Shown: positions 26,747 to 35,389, counted from the stretch's first letter. The stretch is 64,000 nt of DNA from Komarekiella delphini-convector SJRDD-AB1 (GCF_014831675.1 NZ_VJXY01000019.1:1-64000), one strand, 5' to 3'. Numbers and translations are program-made. Notes: generated from the letters alone by a model not told the origin.

Positions 26747-27175
26747 GTGTTAACTCAAGATAAAAAACTACTTTTAATCGGTCAGGTAACAGATTTGAGC
26801 GGAGTCCCCATTAGGACAATTCGCTATTACGAGAGTTTAGGTTTACTCAAGTCATCAGGACGAACAGAGGGAGGCTTTCGGCAATTTTCATTTGATGTAC
26901 TTACTCGTCTAGCCTTCATTAAAAGAGCGCAAAACCTTGGTCTTAGCTTAGAAGAGATTAAAGCGATTCTTCAGGTCTATGACCAAGGACAGCCTCCCTG
27001 TGGTGACATCAAAGAAAAACTAGAAGATAAGGTTTTGCAGATTGATCATCAAATTGATCAGTTGTTAACCTTACGGTCTGAAATAAAAGGGTTACTTTCA
27101 GGCTGGCAAAATACGGGTAGCCAGCAGCATGAAGGTACAATTTGTCCCATTATCCAAAATAGGGCTGAGTTGTGA
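26747..27175 (+). CDS. MerR-family transcription regulator
   Basis: This 142-residue activator has an N-terminal winged helix-turn-helix (IGQVTDLSGVPIRTIRYYESLGLL), a FIKRAQNLGLSLEEIKAIL linker and a long dimer helix. Cys at about 85 (PPCGDIKEKLEDKV) and about 134 (TICPII) occupy places where MerR, CueR and ZntR carry metal-binding cysteines, so metal sensing is plausible. The start is GTG, with GGAG 10 nt upstream. A MerR-type operator is visible 11.6 kb away ahead of the copper operon (38762-38791); whether this protein binds it is unknown. Confidence 0.8.
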   Translation: MLTQDKKLLLIGQVTDLSGVPIRTIRYYESLGLLKSSGRTEGGFRQFSFDVLTRLAFIKRAQNLGLSLEEIKAILQVYDQGQPPCGDIKEKLEDKVLQIDHQIDQLLTLRSEIKGLLSGWQNTGSQQHEGTICPIIQNRAEL

Positions 27176-27331
27176 GTGCTGAGTGCTGAGTACTGAAAAA
27201 TAGAAAACAAGAAAGAACAGGACTTATGCAAAATTATAAAAAGCGTAGTCCTGACTACCAAGTTTAATTTGTTCTTACTATATGTACTATGGAAACCGAC
27301 AAAATACAAGAGCATTCAATACTTAATAATT

Positions 27332-29053
27332 TTACCATTTAATAACTTTCCATTTTGTGCCTGTATTCGGCCAGTCTCTGTGAGAAGCTACATTAACATC
27401 TAGCTTGTGTGTAAAACAATTCAACCATCCTGAACTCTGTTTTGGTTCAAAATTTTCCAGGCCGATAGTTCCTTGCTCATTGACATCAATTCTCCATGCT
27501 GTCCCAGAATGCTGGTGTGGAAGGCTAGCAACTAATTCAACATTTTTGTCTCCTATACGAGCTAAGTATCTTCCTTTATTGACCCCTTGATTTTCTAATT
27601 TAATAACTCCTTTACTCCAATCAATTACATCCAATTTCCATTTTGTACCCCTATGATTTGGTATGGAATCGACTAATGTAACATCTCCGTCTGTTGTTAC
27701 ACCATCTAGGAAACTAGGGCCTCCCTCGTGTCCTAGACATAGAAGTGAAATGACATCACCATCTTGCAAATCAACATCCCTTAGCGGTGAGGGTAGTATT
27801 TGCGGCAGCAGAGTGATCGCTAATACAGCTGCTACGATCGCTACCAGAAGCCATGTTCGCCAACGAGACCTCGTGTGTTGGGTAGAGTTAATTGGTGAAA
27901 ATTGCGATACGGGACGGTTAATCTTGTCACGCATTTCTTCCCAAGTCGGCGGTACTGCATAAGGATTTTGAAAAATTACTGGCAACCAAGTCGCGCCTGG
28001 TATCTCCTGAAATTCTTCCAGCCGTATTCGCGCTTGCCGAACCGAGGTATACAAAGATTGCCCATTGGCAAAATTCTGGAGAAACACTCGTAAAAATAAT
28101 TGTGCAACTTGGTCTGGTACGGACTCTCGCATGACAATAACGACTGGAATATGGGAACTGGTCAGCAGCAGCTGCGCTAGTCCCAAACCGTCGCAAGAAT
28201 TGAAAATTGCTAGTTTTAAGCCGCGACGCACAGCTTCCTGCAAAGCATGTCTAAAATTTCTAATCTCTAGGTACTGGCTTTCATTAATATAAATCCGTCC
28301 TCTTTCACCTTGTGTCTCGCTGTGACCTGCAAAAAAGAAGATGTCCCAGCCTTCTTCTCTATGCAGTTTTTGGATAATTTCTTGTGGACTGGGTTGCAAC
28401 AAAAATTTCGGGTCAGTATCTCTTAAACGTTTGATTTCGTACTCGTCCTGCTCGATATCAATATCGTCACTGTCTCCTAAAACCGCCAGGATTCTGACTT
28501 GGTTGTTGTAATTTGTTTGCGTCACTTCTGGGGTTTCGGTTCCTAGGGGACTAAAGGCGATTTCGACATTGGGATTTCTCTCTATCAAATCCCATACATG
28601 CCAAGGCAGCTTCCACAATGTGCGGTTGTCTGTTTTGATAATTACTCGAACTTCATCGGGAGTATTAGCTAACAGCACCACCAATGTCTCTCTAATTTCT
28701 CTCCATCCTCGTGATGAATTTTGCAGCCAATCTCTCATCCTCTCTTCCAATCTTTCAAAGAATAAGCGGCAGGCACTAGCACCCTCGTCAGTAGAGCGGT
28801 GGGTTGGTAGGGATTCAAACTGCCAGATATTATCCGTATCGCTCTGTCGTTGCCGAGGATTTTGGTAACGCCCTCTCAAATCGCGAAATACCTCATACCA
28901 ACTTCTATACAAATCTTCAATTTCTGGGTTAGCAGGTAGCCTGGCATCTTTGTCAGCTAATAGATGTCTGTTATCCTCAAAGGTCTGTAGGTTTATATCA
29001 AACCCTTGCTCGAAGCTACCGTTGATAATCTTCAAAACAGCTAACCAGCCCAT
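27332..29053 (-). CDS. Membrane-anchored CHAT protease with C-terminal beta-trefoil-like domain
   Basis: This 573-residue protein has a CHAT (caspase-like) domain at about 120-370 with catalytic His244 (FAGHSE) and Cys287 (FNSCDG). One membrane helix follows at about 399-420 (WLLVAIVAAVLAITLLPQIL). The C-terminal 143 residues fall into three repeats of 47-48 residues (431-477, 478-525, 526-573), each ending in GTxW plus a short strand, which is the layout of a beta-trefoil. With one helix the CHAT domain would be cytoplasmic and the trefoil periplasmic. The same three-lobed unit forms the Tat-exported protein at 33020-33676. It is the last gene of a tight operon (gap 25 nt) with the DUF1822 and sigma-like genes. 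The start lacks a good ribosome site. The domain call for CHAT is firm; trefoil is my inference. Confidence 0.85.
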   Translation of the reverse strand: MGWLAVLKIINGSFEQGFDINLQTFEDNRHLLADKDARLPANPEIEDLYRSWYEVFRDLRGRYQNPRQRQSDTDNIWQFESLPTHRSTDEGASACRLFFERLEERMRDWLQNSSRGWREIRETLVVLLANTPDEVRVIIKTDNRTLWKLPWHVWDLIERNPNVEIAFSPLGTETPEVTQTNYNNQVRILAVLGDSDDIDIEQDEYEIKRLRDTDPKFLLQPSPQEIIQKLHREEGWDIFFFAGHSETQGERGRIYINESQYLEIRNFRHALQEAVRRGLKLAIFNSCDGLGLAQLLLTSSHIPVVIVMRESVPDQVAQLFLRVFLQNFANGQSLYTSVRQARIRLEEFQEIPGATWLPVIFQNPYAVPPTWEEMRDKINRPVSQFSPINSTQHTRSRWRTWLLVAIVAAVLAITLLPQILPSPLRDVDLQDGDVISLLCLGHEGGPSFLDGVTTDGDVTLVDSIPNHRGTKWKLDVIDWSKGVIKLENQGVNKGRYLARIGDKNVELVASLPHQHSGTAWRIDVNEQGTIGLENFEPKQSSGWLNCFTHKLDVNVASHRDWPNTGTKWKVIKW

Positions 29054-29078
29054 AACTACTTACAAGTTATTGTTAAAT

Positions 29079-30548
29079 TTAGGTGACAAAATTCTCGGTC
29101 ACACTAGCATTATCCCCTGTAACTCTGATGCAAAAACGGGTTCCGGGTGGGAGACTAAAACATAGTTGAAGCAATTTATCCTTACCTCGGCTTTGGGCGT
29201 TACTTCTGGCTGTGACTTCTTGGAGCGTTTCGCCGAATTCTGTGAGAACAGTGAGTTTCAAGCCAGGAGGTAGTTTGCCACCGCTACATGGCTGCACTTG
29301 CAGAAAAACACCGATTCTCTCGTCAGCTTTTGGCATGATGGCAACAACTAAGGCGACGGTGTTACCTCCCAATTGCATCCCTAAGTCAATTAGTCTAGCT
29401 TTTTTAATACCAGCTTGGGGATTTCCTGGGTCTACCTTTCCCAAGCTCAAGGCGGCTTGCCAACGAGTTTCTTCATCCCGCGCTGCTTGCAGCAACTCGG
29501 TCAAAGCTTTGATAGCATCTGGATTCCCAGCACCAATTTCCCCTAAGACACCGGCTGCTTGGTAACGAATTTCCTCGGGTTGATTGGGTTGCAGCAGACG
29601 AATTACAGAAGCGATCACGTTTGGGGAAGTACGCTCAACTTCTTTCTGACCACGAATTGGTATTGGTTCTGGTGAGGCGAAGATGTCTTCAAATGTCTGC
29701 CAACCGTCTTCAACTAGATTTCGTCCCGATTCAACTATATGCCGCAACCACTGCCTTAACTCCACTGGCTTCTTGCTAGGTGCTGCTGCGTGTGATACGA
29801 CCTGAACATACGGATTCGCCACCCGCCGGTTGTATAGTGTTTGCCTCCATTCATCCGATGCCAACAGCGATCCCCATATTGCAAAAGGAACTTCCAGTCG
29901 GGGAGAATAGGGAGTTTTCTGGCTCAGTTGCTCTAATAACCTGTGTGCTTGTGTTGGTGATAAAGTAGGCAAGGGTTTAATTGCTGCCTTGTGATCGCTG
30001 CCTAGTTCCCGTGCCACCCACATCACATTTAACTCTTCAATCAACTCTCCTCGCTTCAGCGAATAGGTGCGGCTAATGCTGTTATATTGTCCTGCCTGCT
30101 TCAACTTCTTGTGAGTAGCGTATCCCCAAACGCGCAACCAGCAGTCATCAGGATTCACTTGTACTGCTAGGTAATAATCTGCTGCCCATTGGGGAATATC
30201 TACCCATTCAGCTGGCACTTCATACTCGTTGATGTCCATCCCCTCGTTTGGAATCAGTATAATTCGGGTTTCACCTAGCTGAATCGCTGTGCCATTCACC
30301 ACCTCCCAAAAACTGGATAAATCATCTCGGCTTGGCCATACCTCTGGCTGGTCTTCTACACCCGATTCTGCTTTGAGCCAAGCTAAAAAGGCATCCAGAG
30401 TCAAGCGGTTCTTGAATGCAGTCCAGCGAGCTACGTCATAAGAATATTCCTGCTGTGATGATCCTGTTTGCTCAAGCTCTTGAGGTGAAAGTTCTAGCCA
30501 TACTTGGTTTGGATAAAGGGTTGTGAGTGCTGATAAAATATTTGACAT
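29079..30548 (-). CDS. DUF1822-type protein with HEAT-like repeats
   Basis: This 489-residue protein is of the cyanobacterial DUF1822 type, usually found beside CHAT or sigma-like genes. The N-terminal two thirds contain ESGVEDQPEVWPSRDDL and the DYYLAVQVNPDDCWLRVWGYATHKKLK core. At about 310-385 there are HEAT/PBS-lyase-like repeats (EEIRYQAAGVLGEIGAGNPDAI, EETRWQAALSLGKV). The C-terminal domain contains DLGMQLGGNTVALVVAI and GVFLQVQP. No enzyme motif is visible; a scaffold or adaptor role between its two operon partners is my guess. GGAG stands before the ATG, and the sigma-like gene ends 15 nt upstream. Confidence 0.75.
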   Translation of the reverse strand: MSNILSALTTLYPNQVWLELSPQELEQTGSSQQEYSYDVARWTAFKNRLTLDAFLAWLKAESGVEDQPEVWPSRDDLSSFWEVVNGTAIQLGETRIILIPNEGMDINEYEVPAEWVDIPQWAADYYLAVQVNPDDCWLRVWGYATHKKLKQAGQYNSISRTYSLKRGELIEELNVMWVARELGSDHKAAIKPLPTLSPTQAHRLLEQLSQKTPYSPRLEVPFAIWGSLLASDEWRQTLYNRRVANPYVQVVSHAAAPSKKPVELRQWLRHIVESGRNLVEDGWQTFEDIFASPEPIPIRGQKEVERTSPNVIASVIRLLQPNQPEEIRYQAAGVLGEIGAGNPDAIKALTELLQAARDEETRWQAALSLGKVDPGNPQAGIKKARLIDLGMQLGGNTVALVVAIMPKADERIGVFLQVQPCSGGKLPPGLKLTVLTEFGETLQEVTARSNAQSRGKDKLLQLCFSLPPGTRFCIRVTGDNASVTENFVT

Positions 30549-30563
30549 TTTTGTTTCTCCACG

Positions 30564-32042
30564 CTAAACGAAATCAGGATCGGGAAAATTAGCAATCAGT
30601 CTTTGTACAAGGGTTACAATTTTGTCAGTTCGTGGATTTAGTAAATCTGGGAGAATATTTAAGCGGTTTTGAATCCATTCCTTGATAGCTGTTGCTAATT
30701 CTTCCCTGCCTGTTACCACTTTGTTACTTACTTCCAATTCACAAAGTTGTAACTGACGGGCGATCGCTGCTTCATCCATTTGCCTAAAATAGCGTAAGTG
30801 CAGTATATTTCGGCGTTGGTCATCAAGCTGCTCCCATGCAGTCCGAAACACCGATTGAAAAATCAAACTTTTGTAATACTTTTTCAGGCACTCCTTCAGT
30901 GGGGACTGCATTTCATTAAGACTTTCTGAGTCAGGGGTAACACCTAGCTTTTCTTGCGCCCATTGAGCCACTTGCTTGAGCAGTTGCTGCATCGCTTGAT
31001 TGTAGCGGTTACGAACCGTTGTATAATAAATTTCAAAAATGGGGGCAATCGAGCGATAGTCTAGAGCAAAACCGTAGATCAATAGCAGGCAGTTATCAGT
31101 GTCTGAGTCTATCCGTGTCAATAATTCTGTCAAAATAGCCGTTAGTGCAAAGGCGGGTTCCTGAATTTCAATTTGCTCCCACTGAGATTCAGATGCACCA
31201 TTGAGAATCATCTCAGATAAGACAGCAGAATCTTCATTCCCTCCTGTAGGGGAATCGAGGGAGATAAGGTGTTTGGTTTGATACGTTCTTAACGCCTGAA
31301 TGCATTCATTGAGCCAAGCTTGAATCTTCGCCTGATTAGCTTTGCCCAGAGCAGCTACTTGAGGAGACTGTACCAACTTGTTATATAAATTTGCCATCAT
31401 ATGCAACTGTTCATCTGTTGGTGCTGGGAGGGAGCGGCCACCAGTTACTCGTTGGGGAGCATAAATTTCCTTGAAACTGTCCCAGGCTAACAGATAGCAG
31501 CTTAGTTGCGGTTGTTTATACCCTTGATTTTGCAGAGCTTCTTGTAGATATGTCCGAGTACTATACCTCAATAACCCCCAATCCGAACGCCTCTTCTGCA
31601 TTCCTAAATTGCGAACAATCTCATCCTTAATTTTGCCCTCCATTTTTATATAGGCATAGTTTTCTAAGGGAAGCTGAGAGTTAAAGTTGCTAAAAAAAAT
31701 GTCTGGAGTGCTAGAGAACAACCAAGCTATCTGCCAGATATCATGCTGGTCGTATTTGAGTTGAGTGTAATGCTGAAAATTGTTCAACTCTCTATAAACT
31801 TTATTGGCAGCCCGATAGCCGAGTTTTTCCAAGTAAGCCGACATATGCCTGAGCGCCAGTGGCTCACAGTCAAAAGTGTTCACAAACAACCGCGCCCAAA
31901 ATTCTGCATCCGCATTAGGTTCTGTCTGATACAGAGTTTTGATGTTTGTTTCTAATTCACGGTCAGATACCCAGTAGACATTCCATAGCCCATTGCTGTC
32001 TTTTAGCCTGGGATGTGTGGAAAACTTCCAGATAATTGTCAT
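30564..32042 (-). CDS. Atypical sigma-70-like factor
   Basis: This 492-residue protein has a sigma region-4-like helix-turn-helix near the C-terminus (LDDQRRNILHLRYFRQMDEAAIARQL, about 415-440). The central region has alpha-helical stretches that resemble sigma region 2 only weakly (KIKDEIVRNLGMQKRRSDWGLLRY and a DYRSIAPIFEIYYTTVRNRYNQAM helix pair). It is longer than group 3 or ECF factors and matches a cyanobacterial class found next to DUF1822/CHAT genes. It is the first gene of the operon and faces two exported-protein genes across a 326-nt gap. That gap contains one copy of a 176-bp repeat, so the repeat may hold its target promoter. Confidence 0.65.
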   Translation of the reverse strand: MTIIWKFSTHPRLKDSNGLWNVYWVSDRELETNIKTLYQTEPNADAEFWARLFVNTFDCEPLALRHMSAYLEKLGYRAANKVYRELNNFQHYTQLKYDQHDIWQIAWLFSSTPDIFFSNFNSQLPLENYAYIKMEGKIKDEIVRNLGMQKRRSDWGLLRYSTRTYLQEALQNQGYKQPQLSCYLLAWDSFKEIYAPQRVTGGRSLPAPTDEQLHMMANLYNKLVQSPQVAALGKANQAKIQAWLNECIQALRTYQTKHLISLDSPTGGNEDSAVLSEMILNGASESQWEQIEIQEPAFALTAILTELLTRIDSDTDNCLLLIYGFALDYRSIAPIFEIYYTTVRNRYNQAMQQLLKQVAQWAQEKLGVTPDSESLNEMQSPLKECLKKYYKSLIFQSVFRTAWEQLDDQRRNILHLRYFRQMDEAAIARQLQLCELEVSNKVVTGREELATAIKEWIQNRLNILPDLLNPRTDKIVTLVQRLIANFPDPDFV

Positions 32043-32159
32043 GCACCCCTCTCTTCTGAATTTTTAACAGCTGCGGTGAGCCGCCTACTTCTCTTTTTAT
32101 ATCGGTTCAACGCACGAGGTTTGTTGCTGACTTTTGGATAGTTTACATAAATATTGCTA

Positions 32160-32335
32160 GTGGCGATCGCCTGTTGTTAGGATGCCGGTCTGACCCAGAG
32201 TTCAACGATTTGCTAATCAGCTACGGCTTTTCCTTTGCGAATCGAGCGATCGCTTGTTACTAATAACTTAGACGTAACGAATTGTAAATGAAAATGTACA
32301 AGTTCTTGAAGCTTACCTGAATACTCAAATAGAAG
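32160..32335 (+). repeat. Direct repeat, copy 1, upstream of small secreted protein gene
   Basis: About 176 bp, well over 80% identical by eye to 32778-32953, with two GCGATCGC/GCGATCGC-type sites in each copy. It ends 33 nt before the ATG of the next gene and also lies in the divergent gap of the sigma-like gene. Likely a duplicated promoter or leader. Confidence 0.85.
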
Positions 32336-32368
32336 ATCGCAAGTTCATCGCAGGAGATTGCATAACTT

Positions 32369-32764
32369 ATGAATAGATATACTATATTTCAACGTCTTAC
32401 AAAGCTTAGTACACAAGTTATATTTGCCTCAACACTCCTAGCAACAACCGCTCCAGCAAGCTCTGCTGCAATTATAGACTGTGGCACTATTAGATGTAGT
32501 ATATATTTTACGCGTAGCGAAACACGCACTATAGCAGCTGGTGGAGGAGGGGTCGCTGGTGTACTCGCTCTTGCTGGATCGGCAGGCCCTTACTTAGCAG
32601 CATCAGCTGGCGTTCTTACTAGTGTGGCAGCAGTAGCACAAAACGAGAACAGGTGCTTACGAGTTGTTTATCTTAAGGAATCAGTCAGAAGACATATACC
32701 CACTACCGCTACTCCTATCATTACTGGCTTATACCGTGACAGTTCTCGTTTTTGTAGAGACTAG
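32369..32764 (+). CDS. Small exported protein, four Cys, Gly/Ala-rich middle
   Basis: This 131-residue protein is of unknown family. A Sec signal peptide (about 1-33, hydrophobic core VIFASTLLATTAPASSA, likely cut after SSA) leads to a mature part. Its features are DCGTIRCSIYF, a glycine/alanine-rich hydrophobic stretch (AGGGGVAGVLALAGSAGPYLAASAG) and a C-terminal domain with two more Cys (RCLRVV, RFCRD). Two disulfides are possible. The hydrophobic middle could insert in a membrane, as in some toxins or holins, but this is a guess. GGAG stands about 14 nt before the ATG. The gene sits directly after repeat copy 1. Confidence 0.65.
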   Translation: MNRYTIFQRLTKLSTQVIFASTLLATTAPASSAAIIDCGTIRCSIYFTRSETRTIAAGGGGVAGVLALAGSAGPYLAASAGVLTSVAAVAQNENRCLRVVYLKESVRRHIPTTATPIITGLYRDSSRFCRD

Positions 32765-32777
32765 CAAACCTAAACTG

Positions 32778-32953
32778 GTGGCGATCGCCTGTTGTTAGGA
32801 TGCCGATCTGACCTAGAGTTCAACGATTTGCTAATTAGCTAAGGCTTTTTTCCTTGTGTATCGAGCGATCGCTTGTTACTAATAACTGAAATGTAAATAA
32901 TTGTAACTAAAAATGAACAAGTCCTTGAAGTCTACCTGATACCCAGATAGAAG
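32778..32953 (+). repeat. Direct repeat, copy 2, upstream of Tat-exported trefoil protein gene
   Basis: Second copy of the 176-bp sequence, starting 14 nt after the stop of the preceding gene and ending 66 nt before the ATG at 33020. The first ~110 bp are the best conserved. The repeats are separated by a complete gene, so duplication involved the upstream region only or the genes have since diverged beyond recognition. Confidence 0.85.
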
Positions 32954-33019
32954 CTCACGAATTTATCACTTCAGTATTGTCCAGTAGTAAGTAGCTCGTT
33001 AAAAAGATAGGAGTTAAAA

Positions 33020-33676
33020 ATGAGTGACAATTTCTCACGCCGTCAGATCATAAAGGCGGCTGGCGGATTAATAGTCGGTGCTGCCTCCGCAGGAAGTGTT
33101 CCACTGATTAGCAATTTGATTGCTGGCTTTACTTTAATTGAGCCAGCACACGCACAAGCACGACCACCACGCGATTGTGACGGTTTCGTAAGAAGCAGGT
33201 TTCCAGTGACTACTCCATCTGGTAGACCGTTTCGTCTCAAATGTCTAGGTACTGGTAGTGGTGATTACAGATTTCTAAACGGTGTAACAAGAGGAGGCAA
33301 CGTTAATTTAGTTCTCAATACACAATATTATTCAGGCACAGCCTGGGGTGCAGATGAATACCGCGATTCATCTGGACTATACATTTACACTTTCAAATGC
33401 AGAGGTAACGATCAAGGCTCTGGTACGGTATCGTGGCTAAACGGTAAAACGTTAGATCGTGAAGTCGATTTAGTTAGGAATACAAGCCCATCAGGCGCTA
33501 AGTGGGCTGCGTACAACCGTCCTGGTACTGATGAATGGAAGTTTTATTGTCTGGGCGATCGCTCTGGCCCAAGATGGCTAAACGGTATAACTTTTAGGAC
33601 GGATCGTGATAATAATGTTGATCTAGCAGATGGTTGTAGTTTTCCCTATACAGGTACTACCTGGCGACGGCAATAA
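33020..33676 (+). CDS. Tat-exported three-lobed (beta-trefoil-like) protein
   Basis: This 218-residue protein has a twin-arginine signal (SRRQIIKAAGG at 6-16, hydrophobic region to about 40, likely cut after AHA). The mature part is three repeats at about 67-115, 118-167 and 169-218, with the consensus x-C-x-G...WLNG-x-T...V-x-L-V...G-T-x-W. Pairs such as FLNGVTRGGNVNLV here and FLDGVTTDGDVTLV in the CHAT protein show that both carry the same domain. Tat export implies folding before transport. AGGAG stands 7 nt before the ATG. Beta-trefoils often bind sugars; the ligand is unknown. Together with the CHAT gene it suggests a partner, decoy or substrate relation. Confidence 0.8.
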   Translation: MSDNFSRRQIIKAAGGLIVGAASAGSVPLISNLIAGFTLIEPAHAQARPPRDCDGFVRSRFPVTTPSGRPFRLKCLGTGSGDYRFLNGVTRGGNVNLVLNTQYYSGTAWGADEYRDSSGLYIYTFKCRGNDQGSGTVSWLNGKTLDREVDLVRNTSPSGAKWAAYNRPGTDEWKFYCLGDRSGPRWLNGITFRTDRDNNVDLADGCSFPYTGTTWRRQ

Positions 33677-34186
33677 ACTTGTTACATTAGAATTACGATA
33701 GTTGTTGTGCAACTCATTATCATATTATTTTTGGATAAATCCTGTCTTTTGTTTTTCTGGAATAATTTATTCTTTGGAAGTCCCGTATTCTCGAAAGGAC
33801 GCTGCCAGCATGGGAATTAAAACTTATTATTAACCCTACTTGCGAGTTATTAATTTTAGGTGCAAAGCGTCCGAAGAGTCGTGAGAGCGCTGGCTTTAAA
33901 GAAGAATTCAGAATCCAGGAGTCAGAATCAATTAGTGGCGGGTCTGAATCCCCCACTAATTGAAGACCGCTAAATTGAAGATTTAGCGGGGGTTTTAAAC
34001 CCATTTATTCATCTACCAGTCGTACAGAATTCAATTTCTTATTCTGACTCATGACTCCTGAATTCTGTTTTGATAATGGTTATGTAATCTGTTTTAAAGC
34101 TTGCTAAATACTGTCTGGAAGTTATAAGGTGGATTTTTGAAAAGATAGAGGCGATCGCGTTTAAAAGTAAATAAATACTTAAAAAA
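33677..34186. other. Intergenic region, 510 nt, with repeats
   Basis: It contains a CCGCTAAA/TTTAGCGG hairpin followed by GGGTTTT (about 33966-33996), which can terminate the preceding gene. CAGAATTCAGGAGTCA-type dispersed repeats occur twice in opposite orientation (about 33905-33930 and 34035-34065). A 94-codon minus-strand frame over this stretch is not credible. Confidence 0.55.
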
Positions 34187-34687
34187 ATGGTTGTGCTTCT
34201 AGTTATATTTGTTGGTTTGAGTATTTTCTGTTTTGGCCGATCGCTTTATTTCTTTGTATTTGAGCCATATCATATCACTTTAATTTGTAATCGAATTAAC
34301 AAGTACCCAGGTAGGTGTTTTATTTTTAGAAAAAACTTACTAAATTCCAAACTGAATAAATTTTCACTTTTAGATTTACAATAAGCTAAGGTTAAACAAT
34401 ATGATACTGTTATTTCTTCTTCGGGTTTGACTGTAAAAACTTATGAGGTTTTACTTATAGTTGGTCAAGGTCGAAATACTTCAGCTATAACGCTAAAAAG
34501 GGCATTCTCAAAAAATTATGAAAAAGTAATAAGAATAGCTGCTCAAATTAATAATTTCATTTTTAATACTGAACTAAAATCTTTAGAGGTCAATTCAAAT
34601 TTAGAGAACAGAGTTTTTCGGGGAGTACTTATGGCTATTATAGGTGTTGTTAATACTTTTATTTTGTTTACTATGTTTGCAAATTAA
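34187..34687 (+). pseudogene. Small membrane protein gene broken by one in-frame stop
   Basis: One reading frame of 167 codons is broken only by a TAA at 34382-34384. On both sides it matches the layout of the intact neighbour at 34940-35389. Each has an N-terminal hydrophobic segment, then a Cys-containing motif (LICNRI here, LTCNRV there), a middle domain, and a C-terminal hydrophobic segment (GVLMAIIGVVNTFILFTMF). The nonsense codon falls where the neighbour reads LGKLISAEVET (here FSLLDLQ-stop-AKVKQ), so a single substitution could explain it. The family is unknown to me. Confidence 0.65.
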
Positions 34688-34939
34688 ACTCAAGTAGTGC
34701 ATTAGGAAATTAAAGAAGAGTTTGCCAAAGTGGAACGATCTAGTCGGCAGCAGCTTGTCAGCATCCACTGTTGTCCTGTTGATGGTAAAAGCCCCACAGC
34801 TTTAATTCATCTCATCAATAGCTTATTTAAATGGATAGTAAGACAGGTATTCTGAAGACTTTTGCGACAGACGAAACGCGCAATTCGCCGTTACATACTG
34901 CCAGACACGGTTAATTGAAACTCCAGAGGAAAATTCAGA
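34688..34939. other. Region with a decayed coding remnant
   Basis: Between the two paralogues a plus-strand stretch at about 34712-34850 reads EEFAKVERSSRQQLVSI then VDGKSPTALIHLINSL without an acceptable start and ends in stops. It looks like a leftover of a coding sequence. Confidence 0.3.
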
Positions 34940-35389
34940 ATGGTAGAATTTCTTGGAATTATCTTTTTATTAACGGGTCTTTGGATGATTATCTTCTCTG
35001 CACATATGAGAACTCTTACCTGTAACCGAGTTGATAGCAACCAATACATCTGTGAAATACTGGAATCAGGTTTGCTGTGGTCAAAAGTGATTCCACTTGG
35101 TAAGCTTATTAGCGCTGAGGTTGAAACGAAAACTACTGGTTATTACTCACCTTCTAATGTGTTTAATACATTCTACGGAGTAATACTCTTTGCCTCTAGG
35201 CGCAATTTTCCATTTACGCTCAATCACACTATAAGTAGTAAGAAGCAGGAAGCAATTGTGTTTGAGATTAATAGCTTTGTTAGTAATCCCGCACAAAAAT
35301 GTTTGACAGTAAGGGAAGATAGACGTTTTTCTTATTGTTTCTCAGGCTTGTTAGCGATCGCTGCTGCTTTCCTCTTTTTTATCCTATGA
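34940..35389 (+). CDS. Small membrane protein, paralogue of the broken neighbour
   Basis: This 149-residue protein is of unknown family. It has an N-terminal hydrophobic segment (about 4-22), a soluble middle with LTCNRVDSNQYIC and YYSPSNVFNTFYGVILFAS, and a C-terminal helix (about 131-149). The plan is two membrane helices around a domain of ~100 residues. AGGAAAA lies 8-12 nt before the ATG. The broken copy upstream shows that the gene has been duplicated; no function is suggested by neighbours. Confidence 0.65.
   Translation: MVEFLGIIFLLTGLWMIIFSAHMRTLTCNRVDSNQYICEILESGLLWSKVIPLGKLISAEVETKTTGYYSPSNVFNTFYGVILFASRRNFPFTLNHTISSKKQEAIVFEINSFVSNPAQKCLTVREDRRFSYCFSGLLAIAAAFLFFIL

Noticed and set aside
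33720-34004. 94-codon minus-strand frame
   Set aside because: It is made of intergenic hairpins and GAATTCAGGAGTCA repeats, with no family resemblance.
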